Positions 48,124-58,140 of a stretch of DNA of 64,000 bases are shown in pieces. Both the position numbers and the translations under genes were made by a program. Below the pieces are notes generated by a model. It made no database searches. It was not told where the DNA came from and saw only the letters and a program-made list of their open reading frames with translations. Every line of letters begins with the position of its first letter. Position 1 is the first letter of the stretch. The DNA is from Streptomyces cinnamoneus (GTDB lineage: Bacteria; Actinomycetota; Actinomycetes; Streptomycetales; Streptomycetaceae), in assembly GCF_014650495.1 (NCBI RefSeq), contig NZ_BMVB01000001.1, forward strand, positions 42,003 through 106,002. Reading direction: 5' to 3'.

Positions 48124-48529
48124 AACCATGTCGGGCGGAAAGGGTCGCGTTCCGCCCGTGGGAGGGATCGCTTCCTCCGTGGTGACCTGGGGATACTCAA
48201 CCGGCGGTGGTTTTCGGTCAGATCGCGGGTGTTCCCTCCGGTGGAGCCACGGCGCGACGTCTGGCCAACCCCCCGTCCTCCCCCTACGATTCGAACGCTC
48301 TCAGTCCCACGGGCCCAGGGGAACGGTCCAACGGGTTGGCATGGGCATGCCCGTTTCTTCGGTCATGCCGGGTCCGTCCCCGTCACCTCTCCCCGGCGGC
48401 CCGGCACCTCCCGCATTCCGGCGCCCGCCTCCCTTCCGCTCAGGGGGAACCTGCCGGCACCACCGGGTGCGGAATCGTTTTGTCTTCCCCTCGGGCCCCC
48501 GCGGTCCGCAGACATCGATTGGAGCAAGC
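48124..48529 (+). other. Gene-free leader before the DUF4360 gene
   Basis: About 400 nt hold no convincing gene. A hairpin with stem GGGCGGAA / TTCCGCCC lies at 48133-48157, and the last part should contain the promoter and the GGAG ribosome site (48521-48524) of the DUF4360 gene. Confidence 0.4.
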
Positions 48530-49180
48530 ATGCCCGCCGGTCTCTTCACCGCAGGCGCGATCGCGGCGTTACTCGCGACACCGCTCTCCACGCACAATCC
48601 CTCGGTGATCACCAATCCACCGCCGGACAAGATCGTGATCGAGGTCGCCACCGTCAACGGGTCGGGCTGTCCGGCCGGGACCGCAGCCGTCGCGGTCTCG
48701 CCCGACAACACGGCCTTCACCGTCACCTACAGCCAGTACCTCGCGCAGGTCGGCGTCGGCTCCAAGCCCACCGACTTCCGCAAGAACTGCCAGCTGAACC
48801 TCAACGTGCACGTGCCCCAGGGCTTCACCTACGCCATCGCCGCCGCCGACTACCGTGGCTACGCCAAGCTGGAATCCGGCGCCTCGGGCACGCAGAAGGC
48901 GTCGTACTACTTCCAGGGGTCGCCCGTCACGACCCCGAGCGCGCACACCTTCAGAGGCAGCTACGCGGACAACTGGCAGGCGACCGACAACGTCCCCATC
49001 GCCGCGCTGGTCTGGGCGCCCTGCGGTGAGCTGCGGAACTTCAACATCAACACCGAGCTGCGGGTCAACGCCGGCACGTCCGACCCCAGCAAGACCACCA
49101 GCTTCATGACCATGGACTCCACCGACGGCAGCCTCAAGACCATCTACCACCTCGCGTGGAAGGAGTGCCCGAAGCCCTGA
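48530..49180 (+). CDS. DUF4360-family secreted protein
   Basis: The 216-residue protein has a short hydrophobic start (LFTAGAIAALLATPLS) and then the DUF4360 pattern: GSGCPAGTAAVAVSPDNTAFTVTYSQYLAQVG, RKNCQLNLNVHVPQGFTYAIA, YRGYAKLESGA, and a C-terminal CGELRNFNINTELRV. Four Cys probably form two disulfides. The family is secreted and widespread in actinobacteria and fungi, with no known activity. GGAG at 48521 supports the ATG at 48530. Confidence 0.8.
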   Translation: MPAGLFTAGAIAALLATPLSTHNPSVITNPPPDKIVIEVATVNGSGCPAGTAAVAVSPDNTAFTVTYSQYLAQVGVGSKPTDFRKNCQLNLNVHVPQGFTYAIAAADYRGYAKLESGASGTQKASYYFQGSPVTTPSAHTFRGSYADNWQATDNVPIAALVWAPCGELRNFNINTELRVNAGTSDPSKTTSFMTMDSTDGSLKTIYHLAWKECPKP

Positions 49181-49207
49181 CGGGCGGGGCGCCCGCGAGC
49201 CGGGCAG

Positions 49208-49242
49208 GCGGCGGGCCCGCAGGAGAGGAGCGGGCCCGCCGC
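49208..49242 (+). terminator. Strong hairpin after the DUF4360 gene
   Basis: A perfect 13-bp stem (GCGGCGGGCCCGC / GCGGGCCCGCCGC) encloses a 9-nt purine loop (AGGAGAGGA), 28 nt after the stop. The remaining 263 nt before the HATPase gene hold nothing I can name. Confidence 0.75.
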
Positions 49243-49505
49243 TCACACGTCGCGGCTCCACCCGGCCGGGCGCCGTGGCACCGCTCACACCGATTTCGGA
49301 GCCGTGTCACCGGGCCCCACCTGCGCACGTCGCACTCCGCAGGGACATCGTGACCCCCTGGGTATAGACCTATGGCGAAAACCGAGCGAATGTTGGGGAA
49401 TCCCTCGCGAAGAGTGGCGGTCCCCCTCGCTCCTCGGACCGTACCGGCGCCCGGTACGCCCACGCGCCGGCGCCCTTCGCCCCACGTCGAACGCATCCGA
49501 GCCCC

Positions 49506-50099
49506 ATGCCTTCCTTTCGCGACACCCTGAGTTCTCCGTACACGGCGTACACGGCCGACGCCGTCACCAGCGCCTGCGAGCCCGTCGCCGCATGGACGAC
49601 CCACCCCCAGCGGCTCCTCGGCCAGGGTGGCCCGGGAGCGCCGTCGTGCATGCACAGCCCGCCCGCGGCCCGGGCGCTCCGCCCGGCCCTCCCCGGCCCG
49701 CCCCCGGCGGGGACGCTCTCGCTGCCTGCCGCACCCCCGTCCGTGGCGGCCGCCCGCCGCTTCTCCGAACGCCTGCTGGCCGAGTGGGGCCTGCAGGAGC
49801 TGGCCGGGGACGTGACGCTGCTGCTGTCGGAGCTGGTCACCAACGCCATCGTGCACGTGCCCGAGGGCTCCGGCGACGTCCGCCTCGTCCTCAGCCGCAC
49901 CCCCGACCACCTGGTCGCCCAGGTCACCGATGCCGGCGGCCGCCTGCCGCTGTGCGCCGAGGCGCGTTCGGACAGCGAGAACGGGCGCGGCATGTGGCTC
50001 GTCGAGCAGATCGCCGCCCAGTGGGGCCATCACGCCTCCGGCGCCGGCAAGACCGTCTGGTTCACCCTTCCCCTCCCGGGGGCCCTGCCCGGCGAATGA
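49506..50099 (+). CDS. RsbW-like ATP-binding protein (anti-sigma/HATPase family)
   Basis: This 197-residue protein has an unstructured N-terminal 75 residues and a GHKL ATPase domain with ELVTNAIVHVPEGSGDVRLVL (N box), QVTDAGG (G1) and SDSENGRGMWLVEQIAAQWG (G2). Streptomyces has many such single-domain kinases that phosphorylate anti-sigma antagonists. The SpoIIE-type phosphatase 200 nt downstream would be its natural opponent. The partner sigma factor is not known. Confidence 0.75.
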   Translation: MPSFRDTLSSPYTAYTADAVTSACEPVAAWTTHPQRLLGQGGPGAPSCMHSPPAARALRPALPGPPPAGTLSLPAAPPSVAAARRFSERLLAEWGLQELAGDVTLLLSELVTNAIVHVPEGSGDVRLVLSRTPDHLVAQVTDAGGRLPLCAEARSDSENGRGMWLVEQIAAQWGHHASGAGKTVWFTLPLPGALPGE

Positions 50100-50300
50100 C
50101 CCGGTGCGACGGGGGCGCGCGCGCTCCCCGGACACTCCAGCACGGCGATCCGGACGCCGCCGCGGGCTGCGCAGGGGGCGGGTTCGGAGAGAACATGGAA
50201 GACGTTGCGGCGTGACGGGCGAGGAAAGGACCGAGGGACCGGGCACCTACGGGCGCGAGGCCGCCGCACCACCCCCGAGCGGGCGGAAGGAGGACCTCGG

Positions 50301-52376
50301 ATGGGCGCCACCGACGCATTCCGGCCGGACCCGGCGCGGTCCGGGCCCGCCCCCTACGAGCCCGGCAGCCTGCTCGACCTGCTCAGCGTGGCCACGGCGG
50401 TGCTGGACCAGGAAGGCCGGATCGTCCTGTGGAGCCCGCAGGCCGAGGAGCTCTTCGGCTGGACCCCCGCCGAGGCCCTGGGCCGCCACGCCGCCCGGCT
50501 GCTCGTCGACGACGAGCACCGCGCCGAGGTCCTCGGGCTCTTCGCCAAGGTGATGAGCGGCGGCGCCTGGGCCGGGTCCTTCCCCGCCGTGCGCAAGGAC
50601 GGCACCACCCGGATGCTGGAATTCCGCAACATGCGGCTGGAGGACAAGGACGGCGGCGTCTACGCCCTCGGCATGGCCACCGACCAGGACCTCCTCCGCG
50701 ACGTCGAGCGCGACCTGGCCCTGTCCCTGCGGCTGGTGGCCCAGTCCCCGATCGGGCTGGCCGTCCTGGACACCGACCTGCGCTACGTCATGGTCAACCC
50801 GGCCCTGGAGCGGATGCACCGGCTGTCCGCCGAGGGACACCTCGGCAAGCGCGTCCACGACGTGCTGCCCGTCAGGGACGCCGAGGGGATCGAGGCCGCC
50901 ATGCGCAAGGTGCTGGCGACGGGCACCCCGCTGCTGGACCAGTTCGTCGTGGGCCGCATGGCCGACCCCGCCGTCGGCGAGCGTGCCCGCCTGGTCTCCT
51001 ACTACCGGCTGGAGGACCCGGCCGGCCGGGAGATGGGCCTGGCCACCTCGGTCGTCGACGTCACCGAGCGGCACCGGGCGGCCACCGAGGCCCGCCGCCG
51101 GCTGGCCCTGATCGCCGACGCCTCCGTCCTCATCGGCACCACCCTGGACCTCGACCAGACCGCGCGGGAGCTCGCCGGGGTGGTCGTCCCGGGCCTGGCC
51201 GACGTGGCCGCCGTGGACGTCCTCGACACCGTCCTGAGCGGCGCCGCCGCCCCGGGGCGCAAGCAGGCCGCGGTGTTCCGGGCGCTGGCCGTCGCCTCGT
51301 CGGGGGCCACCGAGGCGGTCCGGGCCGCCGATCCGCCCGGCGAGATCGCCCGCTACGACGCCGACCGGCTCGTCGCCCGCTGCGTGAACACCGGCCGCCC
51401 CGTCCACCTGCCCCGCGTCACCCCCGAGGACCTGCCCCGCATCGCCCGCGACGAGGAGGCCGCCGGGCTCCTGGGCCGGGCCGGGCTGCACTCGTACATG
51501 GCGGTGCCCCTGATCGCCCGGGGCGAGGTGCTCGGCGCCCTGGACCTCAAGCGCACCCGCAACCCCGAGCCCTTCGGGGAGGACGACGTCGTCCTGGCCG
51601 GGGAGCTCGCCGCCCGCGCGGCCGTCTGCATCGACAACGCCCGCTGGTACCAGCGCGAGCGCGCCACCGCCCTCACCCTCCAGCGCGACCTGCTGCCCCA
51701 GGAGCCCCAGAGCCCGCCGGGCCTGGAGATCGCCTACCGCTACCAGCCCGCCGGCGCCGCGGGGCAGGTCGGCGGCGACTGGTTCGACGTCATCCCGCAG
51801 GACGGCGCCCAGAGCGCCCTGGTCGTCGGGGACGTCATGGGCAGCGGCATCAACGCCGCGGCCGCGATGGGCCAGCTGCGCACCGCCGCCCGCACCCTCT
51901 CCGGCCTCGGCCTCGACCCCGCCCAGGTGCTGCGCCACCTCGACCGCACCGCCAGTGGTCTGGACCAGACGATCGCCACCTGCGTCTACGCCGTCTACGA
52001 CCCGCAGCGCGCCGAGTGCCGGGTCGCCAACGCCGGACACCTGCCGCCCGTCCTCGTCCGCCCCGGCCGCCGCCCCACCCTGCTCGACCTGCCCACGGGC
52101 GCGCCCCTGGGGGTCGGCGGCGTCCCCTTCGAGAGCGTCGGGACACCGCTGGCACCCGGCGACCAGCTGGTGTTCTACACCGACGGCCTCGTGGAGACCC
52201 GCGACGAGGCCATCGACGCCCGGCTGGAGGTGCTGGTGGGGCTGCTCGACGGGCCGCCGCTGGACCTGGAGTCCACCTGCGACCTGCTGCTGCGGGAGCT
52301 GCGCGAGGACAACGACCAGGACGACGTCGCCCTCCTCATCGCCCGGGTACGGCCCAACGCGCGGGCGGTAGAGTGA
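50301..52376 (+). CDS. PAS-PAS-GAF-SpoIIE (PP2C) phosphatase
   Basis: The 691-residue sensor phosphatase has two PAS domains ([20 protein letters not shown] near 28; [18 protein letters not shown] near 160), a GAF domain (about 275-455) and a SpoIIE-type PP2C domain beginning [25 protein letters not shown]. This carries metal-binding Asp residues in GGDWFD, GDVMG and the final [20 protein letters not shown] at 50287-50293 sets the ATG. It probably dephosphorylates an anti-sigma antagonist in response to a ligand. Confidence 0.85.
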   Translation: MGATDAFRPDPARSGPAPYEPGSLLDLLSVATAVLDQEGRIVLWSPQAEELFGWTPAEALGRHAARLLVDDEHRAEVLGLFAKVMSGGAWAGSFPAVRKDGTTRMLEFRNMRLEDKDGGVYALGMATDQDLLRDVERDLALSLRLVAQSPIGLAVLDTDLRYVMVNPALERMHRLSAEGHLGKRVHDVLPVRDAEGIEAAMRKVLATGTPLLDQFVVGRMADPAVGERARLVSYYRLEDPAGREMGLATSVVDVTERHRAATEARRRLALIADASVLIGTTLDLDQTARELAGVVVPGLADVAAVDVLDTVLSGAAAPGRKQAAVFRALAVASSGATEAVRAADPPGEIARYDADRLVARCVNTGRPVHLPRVTPEDLPRIARDEEAAGLLGRAGLHSYMAVPLIARGEVLGALDLKRTRNPEPFGEDDVVLAGELAARAAVCIDNARWYQRERATALTLQRDLLPQEPQSPPGLEIAYRYQPAGAAGQVGGDWFDVIPQDGAQSALVVGDVMGSGINAAAAMGQLRTAARTLSGLGLDPAQVLRHLDRTASGLDQTIATCVYAVYDPQRAECRVANAGHLPPVLVRPGRRPTLLDLPTGAPLGVGGVPFESVGTPLAPGDQLVFYTDGLVETRDEAIDARLEVLVGLLDGPPLDLESTCDLLLRELREDNDQDDVALLIARVRPNARAVE

Positions 52377-52435
52377 GGAGATCGCCCTTGACCTGCAAAA
52401 GCGCAGGCAGGGAGCTTGTCTCCAGGAGTGTCTCC

Positions 52436-52852
52436 ATGATGCGTACGATGATGAAGTCCAAGATCCATCGCGCCACCGTCACCCAGGCGGACCTGCACTA
52501 CGTGGGATCCGTGACCGTTGACGCCGATCTGATGGAAGCCGCCGACCTGCTGCCCGGCGAGAAGGTCGACATCGTCGACATCAACAACGGTGCCCGCCTG
52601 TCGACCTACGTCATCGAGGGCCCCCGCGGCAGTGGCGTGCTCGGCATCAACGGCGCCGCCGCCCGGCTGATCAGCCCCGGTGACCTGGTCATCATCATCG
52701 CCTACGGCTCCATGGACGACGCCGAGGCGCGCACCTTCGAGCCCCGTGTCGTCTTCGTCGACGAGCGCAACGCCGTGGCCGACCTCGGCAGCGACCCCGC
52801 CGCCGTCCCCGAGGGGTCCGGCCTCTCGCGCGGCGACCTCGTCGCCGGCTGA
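52436..52852 (+). CDS. panD: Aspartate 1-decarboxylase proenzyme
   Basis: The 138-residue protein matches Pan[26 protein letters not shown], with the Gly-Ser processing site (HYVGS) that yields the pyruvoyl group, then [38 protein letters not shown] and [10 protein letters not shown]. It makes beta-alanine for pantothenate and CoA. AGGAG precedes the ATG at 52436. No other pan genes adjoin, so this may be an extra copy. Confidence 0.92.
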   Translation: MMRTMMKSKIHRATVTQADLHYVGSVTVDADLMEAADLLPGEKVDIVDINNGARLSTYVIEGPRGSGVLGINGAAARLISPGDLVIIIAYGSMDDAEARTFEPRVVFVDERNAVADLGSDPAAVPEGSGLSRGDLVAG

Positions 52853-52893
52853 CACCCCCCGGCCGTCCCGGCGTGCGCCCGCACGCCGGGCGG

Positions 52894-53631
52894 TCAGGCC
52901 GCGGTCAGGCCCGCGGCCCGGGCGATCGTCCGGGCCGTCAGCTCGCCGGCCGCGCGCACGCGTTCGTCCTCGCTGGGCCGGCAGCGCCCCCGTGCGGGGT
53001 CGTACTCCGTCATGATCGCCCCTGCGTGGTCGGCCCCCGGTATCTCCTCGGACAGGACCGGCCAGCGGTGCGCCATGAGGGCGTCCCGCGCCGTCCGTGA
53101 GTGCGCCGGGTCCATGAGCGCGTCCGCCGTGCCGTGCACCAGGGCGACCGGGACCGGCTCCGGGACGCCCGGCGTCCCGGCGGCCAGATCGGCCAGCGGG
53201 GCAGTGCCCGTCGTCCGGGCCGGGACGTCGTAGCGCGAGGCGATGCCCACCACCGCCGACGGCCGCCACCCGCCGGCCACTTCAGGGTGCAGGGCGACGC
53301 CCAGCGCGGCGGGGGCACCCGCCGACCAGCCGGCCAGCACCATCCGCTCCCCGTCGCCCCCGAATGAGGCCGCGCGGGCGCGGGCGTACTCCAGCGACGC
53401 CAGCAGGTGGGCCCGCCCGCGGTCCGGCTCGTCGGAGCGCCAGTCGGGAACGAGGACGAGCGCGCCGAGGGCGGCGACGGCCGTGGCGAGCGGGCGCAGG
53501 ACGTCCCGTTCGTCCGGGCCCGTCCCGTGCCAGAGGAGGACCGTCGGCACCGGGGCCCCGGCGGGAGCCGGGGCGGGCCGGTGGACGTCGACGAGCTTGC
53601 CGTTCGGCGCGGTGGCCGTTTCGTACGTCAC
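52894..53631 (-). CDS. Alpha/beta-hydrolase (dienelactone hydrolase-like)
   Basis: The 245-residue protein has the oxyanion region VLLWHGTGPDERD, the nucleophile elbow LAGWSAGAP with the catalytic Ser, and a late LVHGTADALMDPAHS carrying the acid, with the His in the PGADHAG segment. The start is GTG. The substrate is unknown. It lies 3 nt beyond the stop of the upstream HTH gene, so the two are transcribed together. Confidence 0.75.
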   Translation of the reverse strand: MTYETATAPNGKLVDVHRPAPAPAGAPVPTVLLWHGTGPDERDVLRPLATAVAALGALVLVPDWRSDEPDRGRAHLLASLEYARARAASFGGDGERMVLAGWSAGAPAALGVALHPEVAGGWRPSAVVGIASRYDVPARTTGTAPLADLAAGTPGVPEPVPVALVHGTADALMDPAHSRTARDALMAHRWPVLSEEIPGADHAGAIMTEYDPARGRCRPSEDERVRAAGELTARTIARAAGLTAA

Positions 53632-53634
53632 GGG

Positions 53635-54084
53635 CTAGGGCTGTCTTTCAGGGGGCTGGGTCCGGTTGTCGGGGAGGCCCTCCAACTCGCGTACGCGCTC
53701 GATGACTTCGTTGATCGAGTGCAGGCTCGCGGCGGACAGCCCGGCCGCGCGCAGCGCCACCCGCTGCACCTGGGTGTCGCGCAGCGCCACCAGCAGCCCG
53801 AGGTCGGCGTCGACCTTCGCGGTCGCCTGCTCGTCGAAGAAGTACGCCGCGGGTACGCCGAAGAACTTCGCGAGCGCCTCCAGATGCCGGAGCGTCGGAT
53901 TGTCGCGCTGTCCCTTGCGCAGGAGCCAGATGTAACTACCCGAAATCGACACGCCCGTGGCCGTGATGGCGCGGGCCACCTCTTCCGTGGTGTACGGCTC
54001 CCGGCCTGCCGGCACCACCGTCCCGAACAGGTGATTGAGCTTGTCTGCCAGCGTCTTCGCGTCCGTGGCGTCGGGTTCGTCCAT
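53635..54084 (-). CDS. XRE-family regulator of the streptomycete type
   Basis: The 149-residue protein has a Cro/C1-like HTH (EEVARAITATGVSISGSYIWLLRKGQRDNPTLRHLEALAKFFGVPAAYF, residues 34-82), a layout common in developmental and secondary-metabolism regulators of Streptomyces. The C-terminal 50 residues are helical (VQRVALRAAGLSAASLHSINEVIERVREL) and could dimerise. No operator is obvious in the 250 nt upstream. Confidence 0.8.
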   Translation of the reverse strand: MDEPDATDAKTLADKLNHLFGTVVPAGREPYTTEEVARAITATGVSISGSYIWLLRKGQRDNPTLRHLEALAKFFGVPAAYFFDEQATAKVDADLGLLVALRDTQVQRVALRAAGLSAASLHSINEVIERVRELEGLPDNRTQPPERQP

Positions 54085-54334
54085 GATCGCACCTCCCTCC
54101 CGGCGGTCAATCTAGCTTACGGGTGAATTCGGGAGTCCATGTCCCGGTGCATCGAATGTGGTTGACAGGGAGTGGGCTCGCTGCCTAGCGTCCTGGGTGT
54201 CGGCGGATCGACTGGTGTTGGATGGCTCACCGAGGCAGTCAATCACCAGTTGATGGAGGCGGGGTCGTAGGCCCCTGCCCTCCATCGTGCACGGACCCGC
54301 CGTCGCACGGGGGTTCTTTGTCGGAGGGGGTGTC

Positions 54335-55327
54335 GTGACGGTTCCGGAGCCGGAACAGCAACGGACCGTTGTGCTCCCTCTCCACGTGCTCTCGCCCTCG
54401 GACTCCCCGAGGGTGGCGGGCGAGGACCCGTTGCACGTCCAGGCGCTCGCGCGGCTGGAGGCACCACTGCCGCCCATCGTCGTGCACCGCACCACGCTGC
54501 GGGTCGTCGATGGCATGCACCGGCTGCGAGCCGCTCGTCTACGGGGGGATGAGCGGATCGCAGTCCGGTTCTTCGACGGCAGTCCGGAGGACGCCTTCGT
54601 CCTCGCGGTCACCAGCAACACCCGTGACGGCCTGCCACTCACCCAGGCCGACCGCACCGCCGCCGCGGAGCGCATCATCCGCAGCCACCCGCACTGGTCG
54701 GACCGGCTCATCGCCTTCGCCGCGGGCCTGGCCGCCAGCACGGTCGCGGCCCTGCGCAGGCGCTCCACCGGCACCGCCCAGCAGGTCACCGCCCGCACCG
54801 GCCGCGACGGCCGGGTCCGCCCGCTCAACGCGGCCGAGGGCCGCCGCCGGGCGGGCGAACTCATCGCCGCCAAACCCGAGGCCAGCCTACGGGAGATCGC
54901 CGACGGCGCCGGCATCGCCATCGGCACCGCACGCGACGTACGCCTGCGCCTGTTGCAGGGACGCGACCCGGTGCCGAAGAAGCTCCGCGACGCCGAGAGC
55001 CGCCTGCGCGACGACGCCGGGACGTGCGCCCGGCCCGGGGCCGCGCCGCAGCCGGCCGTCCCCGCGGGTCCCCCCGCACCGATGACCGGCGTGACGGGCG
55101 ACGAACCGGCCCTGCTCAGACTCCGCAAGGACCCCTCCCTCCGCTTCTCCGAGGACGGCCGGTTCCTGCTGCACCTGCTGAGCGCCCACGCCGTGGGCAG
55201 CGAGAAGTGGCACCGGCTGCTCGACACCGTGCCCGCCCACCGCCGCACGGCGGTGGCGCAGGCCGCCCGGCACTGCGGCGAATCGTGGCTGCGCTTCGCG
55301 AGCGAGCTCGAACGCCGGGCCGTATGA
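54335..55327 (+). CDS. ParB-like (StrR-family type) transcriptional regulator
   Basis: The 330-residue protein has an N-terminal ParB nuclease-like domain (PPIVVHRTTLRVVDGMHRLRAARLRG, AVRFFDGSPEDAFVLAVTSN) and two helix-turn-helix stretches (LIAFAAGLAASTVAALRRR, SLREIADGAGIAIGTARDVRLRL). This is the layout of StrR/NovG-type activators of antibiotic genes. I prefer the GTG at 54335 behind GGAGGGG. It sits next to a SARP gene, so the pair may control a biosynthetic locus, perhaps one outside this window. Confidence 0.75.
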   Translation: MTVPEPEQQRTVVLPLHVLSPSDSPRVAGEDPLHVQALARLEAPLPPIVVHRTTLRVVDGMHRLRAARLRGDERIAVRFFDGSPEDAFVLAVTSNTRDGLPLTQADRTAAAERIIRSHPHWSDRLIAFAAGLAASTVAALRRRSTGTAQQVTARTGRDGRVRPLNAAEGRRRAGELIAAKPEASLREIADGAGIAIGTARDVRLRLLQGRDPVPKKLRDAESRLRDDAGTCARPGAAPQPAVPAGPPAPMTGVTGDEPALLRLRKDPSLRFSEDGRFLLHLLSAHAVGSEKWHRLLDTVPAHRRTAVAQAARHCGESWLRFASELERRAV

Positions 55328-55422
55328 CGGCCCGTCGGCTCTTACGGACAGCCCGCGGGCGCACGGCCGCGCGGGGCATCGACGGTGCGCGGCGTCCGCC
55401 GCGGGTACGGGGGCAGCAGGCA

Positions 55423-56286
55423 ATGCGCACGACGACGGCCGCGACCACGGCCGGCCCCACCCCGGCGGCGGTCACCTTCACGCTGCTGGGCCCGGTGACG
55501 GCGACGGTCCGCGGCCGGTCCGTCCCCCTCGACGGCCGCCGCCAGCGCGTCGTCCTCTCCCTGCTGGTACTGGCCCACGGCGCCACCGTCCCCCTCGACG
55601 ATCTCGTCGAGGCCGTCTGGGGCGACCGGGCCCCGCTCTCCGCCCGCACCCAGCTCGCCCTGTGCGTCCGAGCCCTGCGCAAGGCGTTCCGGACCGCCGG
55701 GCACCCGGGCCCCGTCGTCCTCACCGCACCCCGGGGCTACCGGCTGCGCACCGAGGGCACCGACGTCGACGTGCAGACCTTCGACGGGCTGGTCACCGCC
55801 GCCGACGAGGCCGCCGCCGAGGGCGAGCAGGCCGAGGCCGGTGCCCGCTACGCCCGGGCCCTGGAGCTGTGGCGCGGGCCCGCCCTGGAGGGGGTGGGCG
55901 GCCGGGTGACGGAGGAGCGCGCCGCCTGCCTGGAGGAGCGGCGGCTGGCCGCGTACGAGGCCCTGCTCGGCATCGGCGAGGCCCAGGTGGCGGCGGGCCT
56001 CTTCGACGAGGGCGAGGCCACCCTGCTCGACGCGCTGCGCATCGCCGACGGCACCGGCGACCCCGTGCTGATCGCCGAGGTGAACCTGGTGCTCGGCGGC
56101 TTCTGCCGGATGCTCCGCCGCACCCTGCGCGCCGAGCGGCACCTCACGGTCGCCCACCGGGCCTTCCGCCGGACCGGCTCGGTCCGCGGAGAGGCCCAGG
56201 TGGCGGTGGAGATGGCCCTGCTGGCGGAGACGGCCGCGGGCCCGGGGGACGCGCTCGACCTCGTCCCCCGGCAGGCCGGGCGCTGA
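55423..56286 (+). CDS. SARP-family transcriptional activator
   Basis: The 287-residue protein has an OmpR-like winged helix at residues 17-110 (FTLLGPVTATVRGRSVPLDG, QRVVLSLLVLAHGATVPLDDLVEAVWG, GYRLRT) and a BTAD domain (about 115-260). This is a small SARP, lacking the ATPase and TPR parts of AfsR. Such proteins activate secondary-metabolite operons by binding direct repeats. The PKS and peptide loci here have no dedicated activator, so either may be its target, but nothing in the sequence shows this. Confidence 0.8.
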   Translation: MRTTTAATTAGPTPAAVTFTLLGPVTATVRGRSVPLDGRRQRVVLSLLVLAHGATVPLDDLVEAVWGDRAPLSARTQLALCVRALRKAFRTAGHPGPVVLTAPRGYRLRTEGTDVDVQTFDGLVTAADEAAAEGEQAEAGARYARALELWRGPALEGVGGRVTEERAACLEERRLAAYEALLGIGEAQVAAGLFDEGEATLLDALRIADGTGDPVLIAEVNLVLGGFCRMLRRTLRAERHLTVAHRAFRRTGSVRGEAQVAVEMALLAETAAGPGDALDLVPRQAGR

Positions 56287-56293
56287 GCCGCTC

Positions 56294-57796
56294 CTACCAG
56301 TCGGACTTGCGGTAGTCCTTCAGGAAGCAGCCGTACAGGTCCTCGCCCTGCTCGCCCCGGACGATCGGGTCGTAGACGCGGGCCGCGCCGTCGACGAGGT
56401 CGAGGGGGGCGTGGAAGCCCGCGGCGGCGAGCCGGACCTTGTCCGGGTGCGGCCGCTCGTCCGTGATCCAGCCGGTGTCGACGCTGGTCATGAGGATCCC
56501 GTCGGACTCGAACATCTCGTCGGCGCTGGTGCGGGTGAGCATGTTCAGCGCGGCCTTGGCCATGTTGGTGTGCGGGTGGCCGGCGCCCTTGTAGCCGCGG
56601 CTGAAGACGCCCTCCATGGCGGAGACGTTGACCACGTACTTGCGGCGGGCCGAGGAGGCCGCCATCGCCGGGCGCAACCGGCTGACCAGCACGAACGGCG
56701 CCGTCACATTGCACAGCTGCACTTCGAGCAGCTCGACGGGGTCGACCTCGCTGACGGTCTGGATCCAGCTGTTGGTGGCGTCCAGGTCCGGTACGAGCCC
56801 GCCGGCGTCGATGGCCGTGCCGGCCTCGACGCGCGCGAGGGAGGCGGAGCCGCTGGTGAGGGCGAGCTCGGTGAGGGCCTGCGGGGTGAGGGCGTCGTGC
56901 GCGCCGGACGAGGGGGCGGGCAGCGCGGCCTGGGCGCCGCTGCCGAAGGCGCCGAAGACCTCGGAGGCCGGGAGCTCGCCGGCGGGCAGCGGCGCGGCCT
57001 CGGCGGCCACGAGCTCGCGGTAGGCGGCATGGGTGCGGCGGACGGTCTGGGCCGCGTTGTTGATGATGATGTCGAGCGGGCCCTCGGCGCTGACCGAGTC
57101 GGCCAGCGCGACGACCTGGGCCGGGTCGCGCAGGTCGATGCCGACGACCTTGAGCCGGTGCAGCCAGTCCGCGCTGTCCTCCATCGCCTTGAAGCGTCGG
57201 ATGGCGTCGTTGGGGAAGCGCGTGGTGATCGTGGTGTGCGCACCGTCGCGCAGCAGCCGCAGCGCGATGTACATGCCGATCTTCGCGCGGCCACCGGTGA
57301 GCAGCGCGCGACGCCCGGTGAGGTCCGTGCGCGCGTCCCGGCGGCCCCGGCTCTCGGCCGCGCAGGGCTGGCACAGCTGGTGGTAGAAGGAGTCGACCTC
57401 GGTGTAGCGGCTCTTGCAGATGTAGCAGGAGCGGGGACGCTCCAGGATGCCGACGATCTGGGTGGAGGCCGTGGCGGCCAGGGGTATGCCCGCGGTCTCG
57501 TCGTCGATGCGGTCGGCGGCGCCCGTGGCGGTGGCCTCGGTGACGGCCCGGTCGTGGGCGGTCTTGGCGGCCCGGCGCTCCTGGCGGCGGCGCTGCTTCA
57601 CCGTCCGGTAGATCCCGGCCGTGGCACGGCGGACCGTGATCGCGTCGGGGTGGTCGACCGGCAGACGGTCGAGCTCTTCGAGGACGCTCAGGCAGACGGC
57701 CATGCGCTCGGGGTCGATGCCCGGCCCGTCCGGGGCGGTGCCGGGGGCGTCCGACAGGTGGCCTGCACCGTCGAGGGTGTGTTCAGTGACGGTCAT
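56294..57796 (-). CDS. SDR-fold protein with N-terminal zinc ribbon and altered active site
   Basis: This 500-residue protein has an N-terminal helical part, a zinc-ribbon-like CYICKSRYTEVDSFYHQLCQPC (about 124-145) and an SDR Rossmann domain from about 160 (RALLTGGRAKIGMYIALRLL, DIIINNAAQT). The SDR active site, expected as Y-x-x-x-K, reads TNMAK, so Thr replaces the catalytic Tyr, although VVNVSAMEG retains the Ser. The insert between the two Rossmann halves is long. It may be a non-catalytic SDR-like protein or use another base. Neighbouring genes give no clue to the role. Confidence 0.65.
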   Translation of the reverse strand: MTVTEHTLDGAGHLSDAPGTAPDGPGIDPERMAVCLSVLEELDRLPVDHPDAITVRRATAGIYRTVKQRRRQERRAAKTAHDRAVTEATATGAADRIDDETAGIPLAATASTQIVGILERPRSCYICKSRYTEVDSFYHQLCQPCAAESRGRRDARTDLTGRRALLTGGRAKIGMYIALRLLRDGAHTTITTRFPNDAIRRFKAMEDSADWLHRLKVVGIDLRDPAQVVALADSVSAEGPLDIIINNAAQTVRRTHAAYRELVAAEAAPLPAGELPASEVFGAFGSGAQAALPAPSSGAHDALTPQALTELALTSGSASLARVEAGTAIDAGGLVPDLDATNSWIQTVSEVDPVELLEVQLCNVTAPFVLVSRLRPAMAASSARRKYVVNVSAMEGVFSRGYKGAGHPHTNMAKAALNMLTRTSADEMFESDGILMTSVDTGWITDERPHPDKVRLAAAGFHAPLDLVDGAARVYDPIVRGEQGEDLYGCFLKDYRKSDW

Positions 57797-58140
57797 GGCC
57801 GCTGCTGTTTCCAGTCCGTTTGTTCGATAAGGGTTCCAGGAAACTGTACGTAGAGGGGTGCGGGAGCGCCAAACCGGTTTTCCGGGGGCGCCGGGCCGGG
57901 CCGTGCGCCGGGCGGCCGCCGGCAGCGCCCCCGGTCGCGGCGGGGGCCGTCCGTTCCGGCCCGTCGCGCCGGCCGGGCGGTGCGGGGAACTGCAGGAACC
58001 GCTCGCACCAAAACCCGGGCATCACATACGACTTATTGGCCTTTCCGGGTTAATTCCCGCTTTCCTGGCCCATATTGACCGAACTCCTCCTGAAACGCCG
58101 GTCACAATTGCCTCTCAACACCCCTTAGAAAGGTTTAGCC
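57797..58140 (+). other. Intergenic region with chaplin promoter
   Basis: The stretch has no gene. Its first part is GC-rich with no clear motif. From about 58020 it turns AT-rich (CACATACGACTTATTGG, CAATTG) up to AGAAAGG at 58125-58131, the chaplin ribosome site. Such AT-rich leaders suit developmentally controlled promoters; I see no diagnostic sigma-factor box. Confidence 0.45.
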
